Shown: piece by piece, positions 46,748 to 56,926 of the stretch
How positions within the stretch are numbered: the stretch's first letter is position 1
Layout of the letters: every line of letters begins with the position of its first letter
The notes under the pieces: model-generated
Told to the model about the DNA's origin: nothing
Database searches by the model: none
The model's input: the letters and a program-made list of their open reading frames with translations, nothing else
Translations under genes and position numbers: made by a program
DNA from: Pseudomonas plecoglossicida NBRC 103162 = DSM 15088
Lineage (GTDB): Bacteria; Pseudomonadota; Gammaproteobacteria; Pseudomonadales; Pseudomonadaceae
Direction: 5' to 3'
Length of the DNA stretch: 64,000 nucleotides
Assembly: GCF_000730665.1 (NCBI RefSeq)
Contig: NZ_BBIV01000005.1
Location: 124,001-188,000 of the forward strand

Positions 46748-47689
46748 GTGTCCAAGATGATGGTCTTTACGGGGAACGCTAACCCCGATCTGGCTCGGCG
46801 TGTCGTACGTCAGCTGCATATTCCACTGGGTGATGTTTCTGTCGGTAAGTTCTCCGACGGCGAAATCAGTGCTGAGATCAATGAAAACGTTCGTGGTAAG
46901 GACGTGTTCATCATCCAGCCAACCTGTGCCCCTACCAACGACAATCTGATGGAACTGGTCGTGATGGCTGATGCCTTCCGCCGCTCCTCTGCGTCGCGAA
47001 TCACCGCCGTGATTCCTTACTTCGGATACGCCCGCCAGGACCGCCGTCCGCGTTCGGCACGTGTAGCCATCAGCGCCAAAGTCGTCGCTGACATGCTCAC
47101 TGTCGTGGGTATCGACCGTGTTCTCACCGTCGACCTGCACGCTGACCAGATCCAGGGTTTCTTCGATATCCCCGTCGACAACATCTACGGCTCGCCCGTA
47201 CTGGTCGACGACATCGAAGACCAGCGTTTCGAGAACCTGATGATCGTCTCCCCGGACATCGGTGGTGTCGTGCGCGCACGTGCCGTCGCCAAGTCCCTGG
47301 GTGTCGACCTGGGTATCATCGACAAACGCCGCGAAAAGGCCAATCACTCCGAAGTGATGCACATCATCGGTGATGTCGAAGGGCGCACTTGCATCCTGGT
47401 AGACGATATGGTCGATACCGCCGGTACCCTGTGCCACGCGGCCAAGGCCCTGAAAGAACACGGCGCTGCCAAGGTTTACGCCTACTGCACGCACCCTGTC
47501 CTGTCGGGCCGCGCGATCGAGAACATCGAGAAGTCGGTACTGGACGAGCTGGTGGTGACCAACACCGTTCCGCTGTCCGCCGCTGCTCAAGCCTGTGACC
47601 GTATCCGCCAGCTGGATATCGCACCGGTTGTCGCTGAAGCGGTACGCCGCATCAGCAATGAAGAATCGATCAGCGCGATGTTCCGCTAA
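46748..47689 (+). CDS. prs: Ribose-phosphate pyrophosphokinase
   Basis: A 313-residue enzyme making PRPP from ribose-5-phosphate and ATP, the substrate of Upp and Hpt encoded elsewhere in this window. The start is GTG at 46748 (then [15 protein letters not shown]), which gives the usual length of 313; the ATG at 46673 lies within the tRNA. Catalytic flexible loop [14 protein letters not shown] is near 95, and the ribose-phosphate site [13 protein letters not shown] near 215. Confidence 0.95.
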   Translation: MSKMMVFTGNANPDLARRVVRQLHIPLGDVSVGKFSDGEISAEINENVRGKDVFIIQPTCAPTNDNLMELVVMADAFRRSSASRITAVIPYFGYARQDRRPRSARVAISAKVVADMLTVVGIDRVLTVDLHADQIQGFFDIPVDNIYGSPVLVDDIEDQRFENLMIVSPDIGGVVRARAVAKSLGVDLGIIDKRREKANHSEVMHIIGDVEGRTCILVDDMVDTAGTLCHAAKALKEHGAAKVYAYCTHPVLSGRAIENIEKSVLDELVVTNTVPLSAAAQACDRIRQLDIAPVVAEAVRRISNEESISAMFR

Positions 47690-47710
47690 GCGGAACACGT
47701 GTTGATGTGA

Positions 47711-47749
47711 AGCGCCCCGCCCCAGCATTCGTTGGGGCGGGGCTTTTTT
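47711..47749 (+). terminator. Rho-independent terminator after prs
   Basis: Stem GCCCCGCCCCAGC/GTTGGGGCGGGGC followed by TTTTTT. Strong. It separates prs from rplY. Confidence 0.93.
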
Positions 47750-47807
47750 GCCATCCCCGTTGGCGCTGGTCGCAAACGCCCTCGGGAGGCTATTTTGGAG
47801 AAACAAA

Positions 47808-48404
47808 ATGACTGATTTCACTCTGAACGCCCAAGCGCGTACTGACCTGGGGAAAGGTGCGAGCCGCCGCCTGCGTCACTCCGCCAACATCCCAGCCGTT
47901 GTTTACGGTGGCGATAAAGAAGCTCAATCCCTGACCATCGTGGCCAAGGAAATCGCCAAGCTGTTCGAAAACGAAGCTGCCTTCAGCCACGTTATCGAAC
48001 TGAACGTCGACGGCGCCAAGCAGAACGTCGTGGTCAAGGCCATGCAGCGCCACCCGGCCAAAGGCTTCATCATGCACGCCGACTTCGTTCGTGTCGTTGC
48101 TGGCCAGAAGCTGACCGCCAAGGTTCCGGTTCACTTCGTCGGCGAAGAAGCCCCGATCAAGAAAGGCGGCGAGATCTCGCACGTTGTTTCCGAGATCGAA
48201 GTTTCCTGCGAAGCCAAAGACCTGCCTGAGTTCATCGAAGTCGACCTGGCCAATGCTGAAATCGGCGCCATCATCCACCTGTCGGACCTGAAAGCTCCGA
48301 AAGGCGTAGAGTTCGTTGCTCTGGCCCACGGTGATGACAAAGCTGTTGCCAACGTTCACGCCCCGCGCGTTGCTCCAGAAGCTGAAGCAGGCGCCGCTGA
48401 GTAA
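47808..48404 (+). CDS. rplY: 50S ribosomal protein L25/general stress protein Ctc
   Basis: A 198-residue long-form L25 (TL5/Ctc type) that binds 5S rRNA. N-terminal 5S-binding domain 1-95 ([32 protein letters not shown]) and a C-terminal TL5 domain (about 98-190). GGAG lies seven bases before the ATG at 47808; the frame from 47748 begins in the terminator tail. It is followed by pth after 76 bp. Confidence 0.95.
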   Translation: MTDFTLNAQARTDLGKGASRRLRHSANIPAVVYGGDKEAQSLTIVAKEIAKLFENEAAFSHVIELNVDGAKQNVVVKAMQRHPAKGFIMHADFVRVVAGQKLTAKVPVHFVGEEAPIKKGGEISHVVSEIEVSCEAKDLPEFIEVDLANAEIGAIIHLSDLKAPKGVEFVALAHGDDKAVANVHAPRVAPEAEAGAAE

Positions 48405-48480
48405 TCCACTCGCGCGCCGGTGTTGATCGGGTTACAGTGCCGCGCACCGTAACCCACCAACTCCAAGGAAGAGCCCCTAC

Positions 48481-49065
48481 GTGACCGCCATCCAGTTGAT
48501 CGTCGGCCTGGGTAACCCCGGCCCCGAATACGAACAGACCCGGCATAACGCAGGGGCTCTTTTCGTTGAACGCATTGCCAGCGCCCAGCGCGTCACCTTG
48601 ACCGCTGACCGCAAGTATTTCGGCCTGACGGCTAAATTCAGCCATCAGGGCAACGACGTTCGTCTGCTCATCCCCACCACCTACATGAACCGTAGCGGCC
48701 AGTCCGTGGCGGCCTTGGCCAATTTCTTCCGCATCAAGCCGGAAGCGATCCTGGTGGCGCATGACGAACTCGACCTGCCTCCCGGCGTCGCCAAGCTCAA
48801 GCGCGGTGGCGGCCATGGTGGGCACAACGGCCTGCGCGACATCATCGCGCAGCTCGGCAACCAGAACGACTTCCACCGCCTGCGGCTTGGCATCGGCCAC
48901 CCGGGTGACGCCAAACTGGTCTCCAACTTCGTCCTGGGCCGCGCGCCGCGCGCCGAGCAGGAGAAGCTCGACGCCAGCATCGATTTTGCCCTCGGCGTGC
49001 TGCCGGACGTGCTTGCCGGCGATTTCGCCAAGGCGATGCGCGAGCTGCACAGCCAGAAGGCCTGA
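48481..49065 (+). CDS. pth: Peptidyl-tRNA hydrolase
   Basis: A 194-residue enzyme that recycles peptidyl-tRNA dropped from ribosomes. Catalytic His in [19 protein letters not shown] near 23, Asp in [17 protein letters not shown] near 95, and [12 protein letters not shown] near 110. The start is GTG at 48481 with AAGGA about 11 bases upstream. It leads into ychF with a 22-bp gap, the usual pth-ychF pair. Confidence 0.95.
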   Translation: MTAIQLIVGLGNPGPEYEQTRHNAGALFVERIASAQRVTLTADRKYFGLTAKFSHQGNDVRLLIPTTYMNRSGQSVAALANFFRIKPEAILVAHDELDLPPGVAKLKRGGGHGGHNGLRDIIAQLGNQNDFHRLRLGIGHPGDAKLVSNFVLGRAPRAEQEKLDASIDFALGVLPDVLAGDFAKAMRELHSQKA

Positions 49066-49087
49066 TTTCCTAGAGAGGGGAATACCC

Positions 49088-50188
49088 ATGGGTTTCAATT
49101 GCGGCATCGTCGGCCTGCCCAACGTCGGCAAGTCCACCCTGTTCAACGCCCTGACCAAGTCTGGCATCGCGGCGGAGAACTTCCCTTTCTGCACCATCGA
49201 GCCGAACAGCGGCATCGTGCCGATGCCCGACGCACGCCTGGCGGCGCTGGCGGAAATCGTCAAGCCCAACCGCATCCTGCCGACCACCATGGAGTTCGTC
49301 GACATCGCCGGCCTGGTGGCCGGTGCGTCCAAGGGTGAAGGCCTGGGCAACAAGTTCCTCGCCAACATCCGCGAGACCGACGCCATCGCCCACGTGGTGC
49401 GCTGCTTCGAAGACGAGAACGTGATTCACGTTTCCAACAGCGTCGACCCCAAGCGTGACATCGAGATCATCGACCTGGAGCTGATCTTCGCCGACCTCGA
49501 CAGCTGCGAGAAGCAACTGCAGAAGGTCACCCGCAACGCCAAGGGCGGCGACAAGGAAGCCCTGGCACAGAAGGCCATTCTGGAAAAACTGATCCCGCAC
49601 TTCACCGAAGGCAAGCCGGCGCGCAGCCTGATGAAGAACATGGCTGACGACGAGAAAGCCGTCATCCGCGGCTTCCACCTGCTGACCAGCAAGCCGGTGA
49701 TGTACATCGCCAACGTCGCCGAAGACGGCTTCGACAACAACCCGCACCTGGACGTGGTCAAGGCCATCGCCGAGGAAGAAGGCGCGGTCGTGGTGCCGGT
49801 GTGCAACAAGATCGAAGCCGAAATCGCCGAGCTCGACGACGGCGAAGAGAAGGACATGTTCCTCGAGGCCCTGGGCCTGGAAGAGCCTGGCCTGAACCGC
49901 GTGATCCGCGCCGGTTACGAGCTGCTGAACCTGCAGACCTACTTCACTGCCGGCGTGCAGGAAGTTCGTGCCTGGACCGTGCGCGTCGGTGCCACTGCGC
50001 CACAAGCCGCTGGCGTGATCCACACCGACTTCGAAAAAGGCTTCATCCGCGCCGAAGTGGTGGCCTATGACGACTTCATCCAGTTCAAGGGTGAAGGCGG
50101 TGCCAAGGAAGCCGGCAAATGGCGCCTGGAAGGCAAGGACTACATCGTGAAAGACGGCGATGTGATGCACTTCCGCTTCAACGTATAA
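49088..50188 (+). CDS. ychF: Redox-regulated ribosome-binding ATPase YchF
   Basis: A 366-residue Obg-family P-loop protein with ATP preference. Walker [17 protein letters not shown] at residue 8, switch [20 protein letters not shown] near 66, the NxxE motif CNKIEAE in place of NKxD near 240, and a C-terminal TGS-like domain ([20 protein letters not shown]). GAGGGG lies eight bases before the ATG at 49088. It ends next to a long REP pair. Confidence 0.95.
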   Translation: MGFNCGIVGLPNVGKSTLFNALTKSGIAAENFPFCTIEPNSGIVPMPDARLAALAEIVKPNRILPTTMEFVDIAGLVAGASKGEGLGNKFLANIRETDAIAHVVRCFEDENVIHVSNSVDPKRDIEIIDLELIFADLDSCEKQLQKVTRNAKGGDKEALAQKAILEKLIPHFTEGKPARSLMKNMADDEKAVIRGFHLLTSKPVMYIANVAEDGFDNNPHLDVVKAIAEEEGAVVVPVCNKIEAEIAELDDGEEKDMFLEALGLEEPGLNRVIRAGYELLNLQTYFTAGVQEVRAWTVRVGATAPQAAGVIHTDFEKGFIRAEVVAYDDFIQFKGEGGAKEAGKWRLEGKDYIVKDGDVMHFRFNV

Positions 50189-50201
50189 CGCCACACCCGC
50201 G

Positions 50202-50282
50202 GCGCCCCGATCGCCGGCAAGCCGGCTCCCACAGGGTTCGATGTGATCTTTGTGGGAGCCGGCTTGCCGGCGATCGGGGCGC
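50202..50282. repeat. Near-perfect inverted pair of REP elements
   Basis: GCGCCCCGATCGCCGGCAAG and the mirror CGGCGATCGGGGCGC give arms of about 35 bp around a short loop. They lie between ychF and the SulP gene, both on the + strand. Confidence 0.92.
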
Positions 50283-50352
50283 TGTCGTTTCAGGCCTGGA
50301 AAAGGCCCGCTGCTTACCTAAGCTGAGTCTCAGTAAAGTCGGAGCCTCGACC

Positions 50353-52074
50353 ATGCATGAAACCCCTCCCCGCCCCCGCTTCGACTGGAAGCGCTGGCTG
50401 CCAGGCCTGGCCACACTGCTCAACTACAAAGCAGCCTGGCTACCCAAGGACATCGCCGCCGGCCTGGTGCTGACCACCATGCTGGTCCCAGTGGGCATCG
50501 CCTACGCCGAAGCATCCGGGGTACCGGGCATCTATGGCTTGTACGCCACCATCATTCCGCTGCTGGCCTATGCCCTGTTCGGCCCCAGCCGGATCCTCGT
50601 GCTTGGACCCGACTCGGCACTGGCCGCGCCCATCCTGGCAGTGGTGGTGCAGTACGCGGCCAGCGACCCGCAACGGGCGATCGCCATTGCCAGCATGATG
50701 GCCCTGGTGGCCGGCGCTTTCTGCGTGATAGCCGGCTTGCTGCGCCTGGGTTTCATCACCGAACTGTTGTCCAAGCCGATCCGCTACGGCTACATGAACG
50801 GCATCGCCCTGACCGTGCTGATCAGCCAGCTGCCGAAGCTGTTCGGTATTTCCGTCGACAGCCAGGGGCCGTTGCGCGACCTCTGGAACCTGGCCCAGGC
50901 GCTGCTGGCGGGCCAAGGGCACTGGCCCAGCTTTGCCGTCGGTGCCGGCAGCCTGGCGCTGATCCTGTTGCTCAAGCCCTTCAAGCGCCTTCCGGGCATC
51001 CTCATCGCGGTGGTGTTGGCAACGCTGGCGGTGAGCCTGTTGCAGCTCGACCAGCAGGGCGTGAAGGTGCTCGGCGAACTGCCCCAGGGCTTGCCCAGCC
51101 TGGTGTTCCCCTGGGTAAGCGACATCGACCTGGTCGAAGTGCTGCTGGGCGGGATCGCCGTGGCGCTGGTGTCGTTCGCCGACACCAGCGTGCTGTCACG
51201 TACTTATGCGGCCCGCCTGAAAACCCCGGTCAACCCCAACCAGGAGATGTTCGGTCTTGGCGTCGCGAACCTCGCCGCCGGCCTGTTCCAGGGCATCCCC
51301 ATCAGCAGCAGCTCCTCGCGCACGCCAGTGGCTGAAGCGGCGGGCTCGAAGACTCAGCTGACCGGCATCATCGGCGCCCTGGCAGTGACCCTGCTGTTGC
51401 TGGTCGCGCCCAACCTGATGCAGCACCTGCCCAACAGCGCACTGGCCGCCGTGGTCATTGCAGCGGCACTGGGGCTGTTCGAATTCGCCGACCTCAAGCG
51501 CATCTTCCGCATGCAGCAGTGGGAATTCTGGCTGTCGTTCACCTGCTTCGTCGGCGTCGCGGTGTTCGGCGCGATCCCGGGCATCTGCATTGCCGTGGCA
51601 ATCTCGGTGATCGAGTTCCTCTGGGACGGCTGGCGCCCGCATTTCGCGGTGCTTGGCCGTGTCGACGGCACCCGTGGCTACCATGATGTGAAACGTTATC
51701 CACAGGCTCGGCGAATTCCGGGCTTCGTACTGCTGCGCTGGGATGCACCGCTGTTCTTCGCCAACGCCGAGCAGTTCCAGAACACCGTGCTCGATGCCGT
51801 CGATGAATCGCCCACGCCGGTGCAGCGGCTGGTGATAGCGGCGGAGCCTGTGACCAGCATCGACGTCACTTCGGCAGACATGCTCGCCGAGCTGGACCGG
51901 GCGCTGGAGGCCCGGGGGGTGGAGTTGCAGTTTGCCGAGATGAAAGACCCGGTGAAGGACAAGATGAAGAAATTCGGCTTGTTCCAGCACATGGGCGAGA
52001 ACGCGTTTCACCCCACGGTCGGGGCGGCTGTGGATGCCTACCTGGCAGACAGCGGCATCGACTGGCAGCCCTAG
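50353..52074 (+). CDS. SulP-family anion transporter with STAS domain
   Basis: A 573-residue inner-membrane transporter for sulfate, bicarbonate or dicarboxylates. Membrane domain 1-420 contains the SulP signature VPVGIAYAEASGVPGIYGLY near 45 and LGVANLAAGLFQGIPISSSS near 297. The cytosolic STAS domain covers about 440-560 (VLLRWDAPLFFANAEQFQNT ... VTSIDVTSADMLAELDRAL). GGAG nine bases before the ATG at 50353. Substrate cannot be read from sequence. Confidence 0.9.
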   Translation: MHETPPRPRFDWKRWLPGLATLLNYKAAWLPKDIAAGLVLTTMLVPVGIAYAEASGVPGIYGLYATIIPLLAYALFGPSRILVLGPDSALAAPILAVVVQYAASDPQRAIAIASMMALVAGAFCVIAGLLRLGFITELLSKPIRYGYMNGIALTVLISQLPKLFGISVDSQGPLRDLWNLAQALLAGQGHWPSFAVGAGSLALILLLKPFKRLPGILIAVVLATLAVSLLQLDQQGVKVLGELPQGLPSLVFPWVSDIDLVEVLLGGIAVALVSFADTSVLSRTYAARLKTPVNPNQEMFGLGVANLAAGLFQGIPISSSSSRTPVAEAAGSKTQLTGIIGALAVTLLLLVAPNLMQHLPNSALAAVVIAAALGLFEFADLKRIFRMQQWEFWLSFTCFVGVAVFGAIPGICIAVAISVIEFLWDGWRPHFAVLGRVDGTRGYHDVKRYPQARRIPGFVLLRWDAPLFFANAEQFQNTVLDAVDESPTPVQRLVIAAEPVTSIDVTSADMLAELDRALEARGVELQFAEMKDPVKDKMKKFGLFQHMGENAFHPTVGAAVDAYLADSGIDWQP

Positions 52075-52084
52075 GTAGCCTGTT

Positions 52085-52165
52085 CTGGCCCTATCGCCGG
52101 CAAGCCGGCTCCTACAAAGGCCTGTGGTGTACCTGTGGGAGCCGGCTTGCCGGCGATAGGGCCAG
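52085..52165. repeat. Inverted pair of REP elements
   Basis: CTGGCCCTATCGCCGGCAAG and its mirror, CGGCGATAGGGCCAG, between the convergent SulP and DUF2955 genes. The outer arms (CTGGCCCTAT) are the same as those at 26981-27068, so these belong to one REP subtype. Confidence 0.92.
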
Positions 52166-52174
52166 GATGCACAA

Positions 52175-53185
52175 CTAAGCAGCCCGAACCCTGCGCCGGT
52201 CGATCCAGGTCAGCATGGCGCTGGCATACAGCGACACCGCAAGGAACAGCGCCATGCGCACGGCAAAGGCGCCATACACATCCTGCCCATTGGCGCTGTC
52301 CTGCACCGACTGGCCGAGCAGGATCAGCATGGTGGTCAGGCAGCTGACCCAGTAGCCAGGGCTGTGCCGGGTCGACACCACACGGTATAACCGCCGCGCC
52401 TGCCAAAGCGTGAACAGCAACACCCACAGAAAAAACATCCACAGGTGCGCGAACAAGCTCAGCGCGCCCCATATCAGTATGGCCAGCACCCCGGCCAGCA
52501 AGGTCGAGCCGATCAGCTCGCGGCTGGCGTGCCGGGCACGGGTTTCCTCGGCCTGCTGGCCGAGGCTCACCGATTTCATGATCAGTGGCATGAACTGGTC
52601 CGGGGCGATCAGCGCCAGCAGAAACGCTGGCATGACGATCAGCGTGGCACGCAAGGCGACCCAACTGACGGCCTGGGCCGGGAGCAGTGGCGGCGACGGT
52701 TGCGCCGGTGCATCGGCAGGTTCGGGAAACAGCACATGGGCCACTGCGGTAGCCAGGGTCGCCAGCAGCATGCCCTTGGCCAGGGCCTCGACCACCGACA
52801 GTGCCAAGGTGAAATCACTGGTGCCGGCTGCGGCGATCATGGTCAAGCCGATCACCAGCAAGTTGGCCAGCAAGCCATTGCCACCCTTGAGGGCGTAGCG
52901 CAGTACCAGGTACACCCCGACGCCGACCAGCAGCACACCGCTCAGCGGGGCATGGCGCAACAGCGGAATCAGCAACAGGCCGCTGCCGCAACTGAGCAGA
53001 ACCAGCACGGCCAGCGCCGGCGCGGCGCGCAACGGCAGTGGCGCACTGCGCATGGCCAGCAGCAATACCGCGAACACCGGCGCCAGGATCGGTATCGGCA
53101 GCCCCAGGCCAAAGCTCACCGCCAGGCACAGCGCTACGCCCCAGGCGAGGCGCAGTGCGCGCAGGCGGCGCAACTCAATAGGCAT
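52175..53185 (-). CDS. DUF2955 (FUSC-related) inner-membrane efflux component
   Basis: A 336-residue membrane protein with two sets of four to five helices (residues 10-150 and 175-330) around a cytosolic loop, the layout of aromatic-acid exporter (FUSC/AaeB-like) proteins. Its start overlaps the HlyD-family gene by 11 bp. It is the last gene of an operon supplying inner-membrane, periplasmic and outer-membrane efflux parts. Substrate unknown. Confidence 0.85.
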   Translation of the reverse strand: MPIELRRLRALRLAWGVALCLAVSFGLGLPIPILAPVFAVLLLAMRSAPLPLRAAPALAVLVLLSCGSGLLLIPLLRHAPLSGVLLVGVGVYLVLRYALKGGNGLLANLLVIGLTMIAAAGTSDFTLALSVVEALAKGMLLATLATAVAHVLFPEPADAPAQPSPPLLPAQAVSWVALRATLIVMPAFLLALIAPDQFMPLIMKSVSLGQQAEETRARHASRELIGSTLLAGVLAILIWGALSLFAHLWMFFLWVLLFTLWQARRLYRVVSTRHSPGYWVSCLTTMLILLGQSVQDSANGQDVYGAFAVRMALFLAVSLYASAMLTWIDRRRVRAA

Positions 53186-54278
53186 AGGCCAGCCAGCTCA
53201 TCAGCCACATGAACACCCGACCCAGCAGGTTCAACGGGTTGCCCTCACCGGGCAAGGCCATGACTTCAGCCTGGCCACCCACACGCAGCCCGGACTTGTC
53301 CTGCAACTGATCGCCGTCGAGTTCGACGATCACCGGGAAGCGTTGCGCCGAGCGCAGCCACTCGCGGCTGTTCTGCACCGTCGGCAGGCTGCCGGGTGGC
53401 GCAGGCTGGCCGACGCTCACGCCATAGCCGATGCTGCGGATCCGCCCCTTGAGCACCTCACCGGGCATGGCATCAAGGATCACCAGCACCGGCACGCCAG
53501 GACGCAGACGGCCCAGGTTGTTCTCGGTCATGTCGGCACTGATCCAGACATCATGGATGGCAATCAGGGTCATCATCGGTGTGCCCGCGCCGACGTAATG
53601 GCCAACGTCGGTGCGCAGGTCGGTGATCAAGCCGTTGGCGTCAGCGCGCACGACCGTGCGGGCAAGGTCCAGGCGGGCTTTTTCGACGTTGGCTGCCGCA
53701 CTGCGCAACTGTGCGTTGTCGGCATCGTCACCCCCTTGCTGCTCACGCGCCCGTGCCACTTCGGCACGCGCCGCCGCCACCTTGCTGATGGCCTGGTCAC
53801 GGGTGGCCTCTGCCCCTTCCAGACGGCGTACCGACACCGTGCCCGGGTCTTCTTCGATCAACCGCTTGAGCCGCTCGGCATCCTGGCGTGCCTTGCGTTC
53901 GTTGGCCTGTGCCGCCACCAGCGATGCCTGGGCCGATTCGATGCCGGCGGTGCTGGCGCCCACCTGCCGCCGCACGGTATCGAGGTCGGCCTCGGCACGG
54001 GCCAGGGCGATGCGGTACTGATCCTGATCCAGTTCGAACAGCACATCACCGCGGCGCACTTCCTGGTTGTTGCCCACCGCCACACGCTTGACCTGCCCTG
54101 CGACTTCGGCCGCCACCGGGACCACGTAGGCCTGCAGGCGAGCCTGCTGGGTGTAGGGCGTGAAGCGGTCGGCGAGCAGGTACCAGACCAGGCTCACGAC
54201 AATGATCAACAGCACCCAGTGCATGCCGCGATCGGGGGCCTGGTCCTGCACAGCGGGCACATTCTTTACTTCGCTCAT
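53175..54278 (-). CDS. HlyD-family periplasmic adaptor protein
   Basis: A 367-residue membrane-fusion protein (EmrA/AaeA-like): one N-terminal helix (23-42, WVLLIIVVSLVWYLLA), a lipoyl half-motif VPVAAEVAGQVKRVAVGNNQ, a long coiled-coil hairpin (about 90-190) and a beta-barrel part with RTVVRADANGLITDLRTDVG. It bridges the DUF2955 pump and the NodT-type outer-membrane channel encoded just upstream, with which it overlaps by four bases. Confidence 0.9.
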   Translation of the reverse strand: MSEVKNVPAVQDQAPDRGMHWVLLIIVVSLVWYLLADRFTPYTQQARLQAYVVPVAAEVAGQVKRVAVGNNQEVRRGDVLFELDQDQYRIALARAEADLDTVRRQVGASTAGIESAQASLVAAQANERKARQDAERLKRLIEEDPGTVSVRRLEGAEATRDQAISKVAAARAEVARAREQQGGDDADNAQLRSAAANVEKARLDLARTVVRADANGLITDLRTDVGHYVGAGTPMMTLIAIHDVWISADMTENNLGRLRPGVPVLVILDAMPGEVLKGRIRSIGYGVSVGQPAPPGSLPTVQNSREWLRSAQRFPVIVELDGDQLQDKSGLRVGGQAEVMALPGEGNPLNLLGRVFMWLMSWLAYAY

Positions 54279-55792
54279 TGCGTTCCACCCTGTTCAGGTT
54301 CGTCGAGCAGATCGCCCCAGTCGGTACGTTCCTGCATCTGCTGACGGGTTTCGCGGTCGATGGGCGCGTGCCGGGCATCCCAGCCTCCGCCCAACGCCTT
54401 GTACAAATTCACCAGGCTGCTGACCGCGTTGCCGCGGCTGACCAGGTAGCCATCCTGTTGCTGCAACAGCAGTTGCTGGGCATCGAGCACGCGCTGGAAG
54501 TCGGCGAAGCCTTCGCGGTACTGCGAACTGGCCAGGTTCAGCGAGCGCTGGGCTGCCTCGGAGGCGTCGTGCCGAATGGTCGCACTTTGCAGCGAACGCA
54601 CCAGGCCACTGGCGGCATCGTCGGCCTCGCGCGCCGCTTCGCGCACACCCTGGTGGTACAACTCGATCAGTTGCTGCAGCCGCGCATCTTCCACGCGCAC
54701 GGCGTTCTTGCGCCGGCCGTAGTCGAACGGGTTCCAGATCATGCTCGGCCCGGCGGCCATATCGAAGCTGTCGGGCAGGTTGTTGGCCGAGATGAAGCTC
54801 CAGCCAATGCTGCCGAGCAGGCTCAAATGGGGATAAAGGTCCGATTCGGCGACACCGACCAAGGCCGACTGCGCCGCCACCGCCTGCTCGGCCGCGCGTA
54901 TGTCCGGGCGGCGCAGCAGCAGGCTGGCGGGTACGTCCTGCAGCACGACACGGTCGGGCATCGGCAACTGGCCGTGGCGTGCCTGCAACTCCGGCAACGG
55001 CCCCGGCGGTCGGCCAAGCAATGACGTCAGCACGTTGTGCAAGGCGTTGAGCTGGTTCTCGAACTCGGGGATGGTGGCCTGGGTCGCCAGGTACTGGGTG
55101 CGCGCCTGCTGCCAGTCGAGCTCATCGTTCTCGCCGTGGCGGAACAGCCGCTCGGTGATTTCCAGGCTGCGCGCCTGGCGCTTGGCGTTCTCTTCGGCAA
55201 TCGCCAGGCGTGCTTCGGTGGTGCGCACGGCGAAGTAGGTATCGGCCACCTGGGCACGCAGCAGCACCATGACGTCGGCGTAGTTGGCCTGGGAGGCGAA
55301 GTAGGCTGCGTCGGCGCTTTCGATGGCGCGGCTGAAACGGCCCCAGAAGTCGATTTCCCAGCCGATGTCGAAGCCCACGCTGGACTGCCAGAACACCGAA
55401 TCGCGGGCGCTGGCGGCGCCCGACTGGTCCTGCTTGAGGTACAGGCTTTGCGCACGCATCTGCTGCAGCTGTGGATAACGTCCGGTCTGGACGATGGACA
55501 ACTGCGCGCGCGCCTCGGCAATGCGCAGGCCGGCGACCCGCAGGTTGGTGTTGTGCGCGTCGGCTTCGGCAATCAGTGCATCCAGGGTCGGGTCGGCGAA
55601 CACCGTCCACCACTGTTGCAAGTCCGGCGTCGCCGCGCGCAGCCCGGCCTGTTCCAGCGCCGGCGTGTTCCAGTTGTCCAGCCAGGGGTCTTGCGGCGTC
55701 TTGAAGTCCGGGCCGACCTGGGTGCAGCCTGCCAACAGGGCCAGCAGGCTGACGGCATTAAAGGCAGAAGGCCATTTGATGCAGTGTCTCAC
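54275..55792 (-). CDS. NodT/OprM-family outer-membrane efflux lipoprotein
   Basis: A 505-residue TolC-like channel with a lipoprotein signal (LLALLAGCTQVGPDF, Cys near 23). Two OEP repeats form the periplasmic alpha-barrel (about 60-250 and 270-465), with VAQSALVGVAESDLYPHLSL-type linkers. It overlaps the adaptor gene (ATGA) and the AI-2E gene upstream (ATG over the TGA at 55789-55792), so four genes are coupled. Confidence 0.9.
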   Translation of the reverse strand: MRHCIKWPSAFNAVSLLALLAGCTQVGPDFKTPQDPWLDNWNTPALEQAGLRAATPDLQQWWTVFADPTLDALIAEADAHNTNLRVAGLRIAEARAQLSIVQTGRYPQLQQMRAQSLYLKQDQSGAASARDSVFWQSSVGFDIGWEIDFWGRFSRAIESADAAYFASQANYADVMVLLRAQVADTYFAVRTTEARLAIAEENAKRQARSLEITERLFRHGENDELDWQQARTQYLATQATIPEFENQLNALHNVLTSLLGRPPGPLPELQARHGQLPMPDRVVLQDVPASLLLRRPDIRAAEQAVAAQSALVGVAESDLYPHLSLLGSIGWSFISANNLPDSFDMAAGPSMIWNPFDYGRRKNAVRVEDARLQQLIELYHQGVREAAREADDAASGLVRSLQSATIRHDASEAAQRSLNLASSQYREGFADFQRVLDAQQLLLQQQDGYLVSRGNAVSSLVNLYKALGGGWDARHAPIDRETRQQMQERTDWGDLLDEPEQGGTQ

Positions 55793-56886
55793 GCGTCCGG
55801 CTCAACAGGGTTTTCCGGTACCTGCAGGGCGACCCACTGCCAGAACAGCACATAGGTCACGCCGAGAATCACCGGGCCGATGAACAGGCCGATGATGCCC
55901 TTGACCACCATGCCACCCAAGGCGCCGATCAGCACCACCGGCATCGGCACGTCCACTCCGCGCCCCAGCAGCAGCGGCTTGAGCACGTTGTCGGCGAGCC
56001 CGGCGACGAAGGTGTAGACGGCGAAGATGATGGTCGCGGCGGTGAAGCCGTCGGCATGGAAGACATACAGGATCACCGGCAGGGTGATCAGGGTCGCCGG
56101 GGCCTGGGCAATGCCCAGCATGAGCACGGCAATGGCCAGCATCCCGGCCCCTGGTACGCCCTTGACCACGAAACCGACGCCGATCAGCAGCATCTGGATG
56201 AAGGCGATACCGATCACACCCTGGGCCACCGCGCGGATGGTCGCGGTGCACAAGCGGGCGATCGGCTTGCCACGCTCCTCGCCGGAGACGCGCATGGCAA
56301 TGCGCTGCGCCGCGATCTCGCCGCGCTCGCCAAAGGCCATGATCACGCCGGAAATGATGACCGCTGCGATGAACAGCAGGAAGGCACCGCCTGCGCTGGC
56401 TGCCGCGCCAAGCATGCCCAGGCCGGCACCCTTGAGGTACGGCATCATGTTGTTCAGCACCGGCGCCAGGCTTTCCGAGGCCGACAGCCACAGGGCATGC
56501 AACTTGGGCCCGACCAGCGGCCAGGTGGCGACCGAGTCAGGCGGTGTCGGCACGCTCCAGGCACCGCTCTTGAGCAGCGTCACCAGGCTCTCCACCGATT
56601 CGCTGATGGACACCACCACCAGGTAGATCGGCACCAGCAGCACGACCAGCATCAGCAGCACCACCAGCGTCGCGGCGAAACCGTCCTTGAGGCCGGAGCC
56701 TCGTCGGATACGCTGCTGCAACGGGTACAGCGTGACCGCGAGGATCACCGCCCACAGCATCAGCTCCAGAAAGGGCTGGAACACCTGGAAGGAGAAGATC
56801 ACCAGCGCGGCAATCAGACCGGCCTTGATCAGTACATCCAGCAAACCCCGTGACAGGGCGCTGTCCAGCTTTAATCCTTGTTGCAT
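55789..56886 (-). CDS. AI-2E/PerM-family transporter
   Basis: A 365-residue membrane protein of the UPF0118/AI-2E exporter family, with eight predicted helices: two near 20-85, one near 160-190, then GVIGIAFIQMLLIGVGFVVK, GMLAIAVLMLGIAQAPATLI and further segments to 355. GGAG is eight bases before the ATG at 56886. First gene of the operon with the NodT, HlyD and DUF2955 genes; a role in export of small solutes is the family view, without certainty. Confidence 0.87.
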   Translation of the reverse strand: MQQGLKLDSALSRGLLDVLIKAGLIAALVIFSFQVFQPFLELMLWAVILAVTLYPLQQRIRRGSGLKDGFAATLVVLLMLVVLLVPIYLVVVSISESVESLVTLLKSGAWSVPTPPDSVATWPLVGPKLHALWLSASESLAPVLNNMMPYLKGAGLGMLGAAASAGGAFLLFIAAVIISGVIMAFGERGEIAAQRIAMRVSGEERGKPIARLCTATIRAVAQGVIGIAFIQMLLIGVGFVVKGVPGAGMLAIAVLMLGIAQAPATLITLPVILYVFHADGFTAATIIFAVYTFVAGLADNVLKPLLLGRGVDVPMPVVLIGALGGMVVKGIIGLFIGPVILGVTYVLFWQWVALQVPENPVEPDA

Positions 56887-56926
56887 TGTTCTATCTCCGA
56901 ACATTCAAGACGCCATGTGGCGCCGT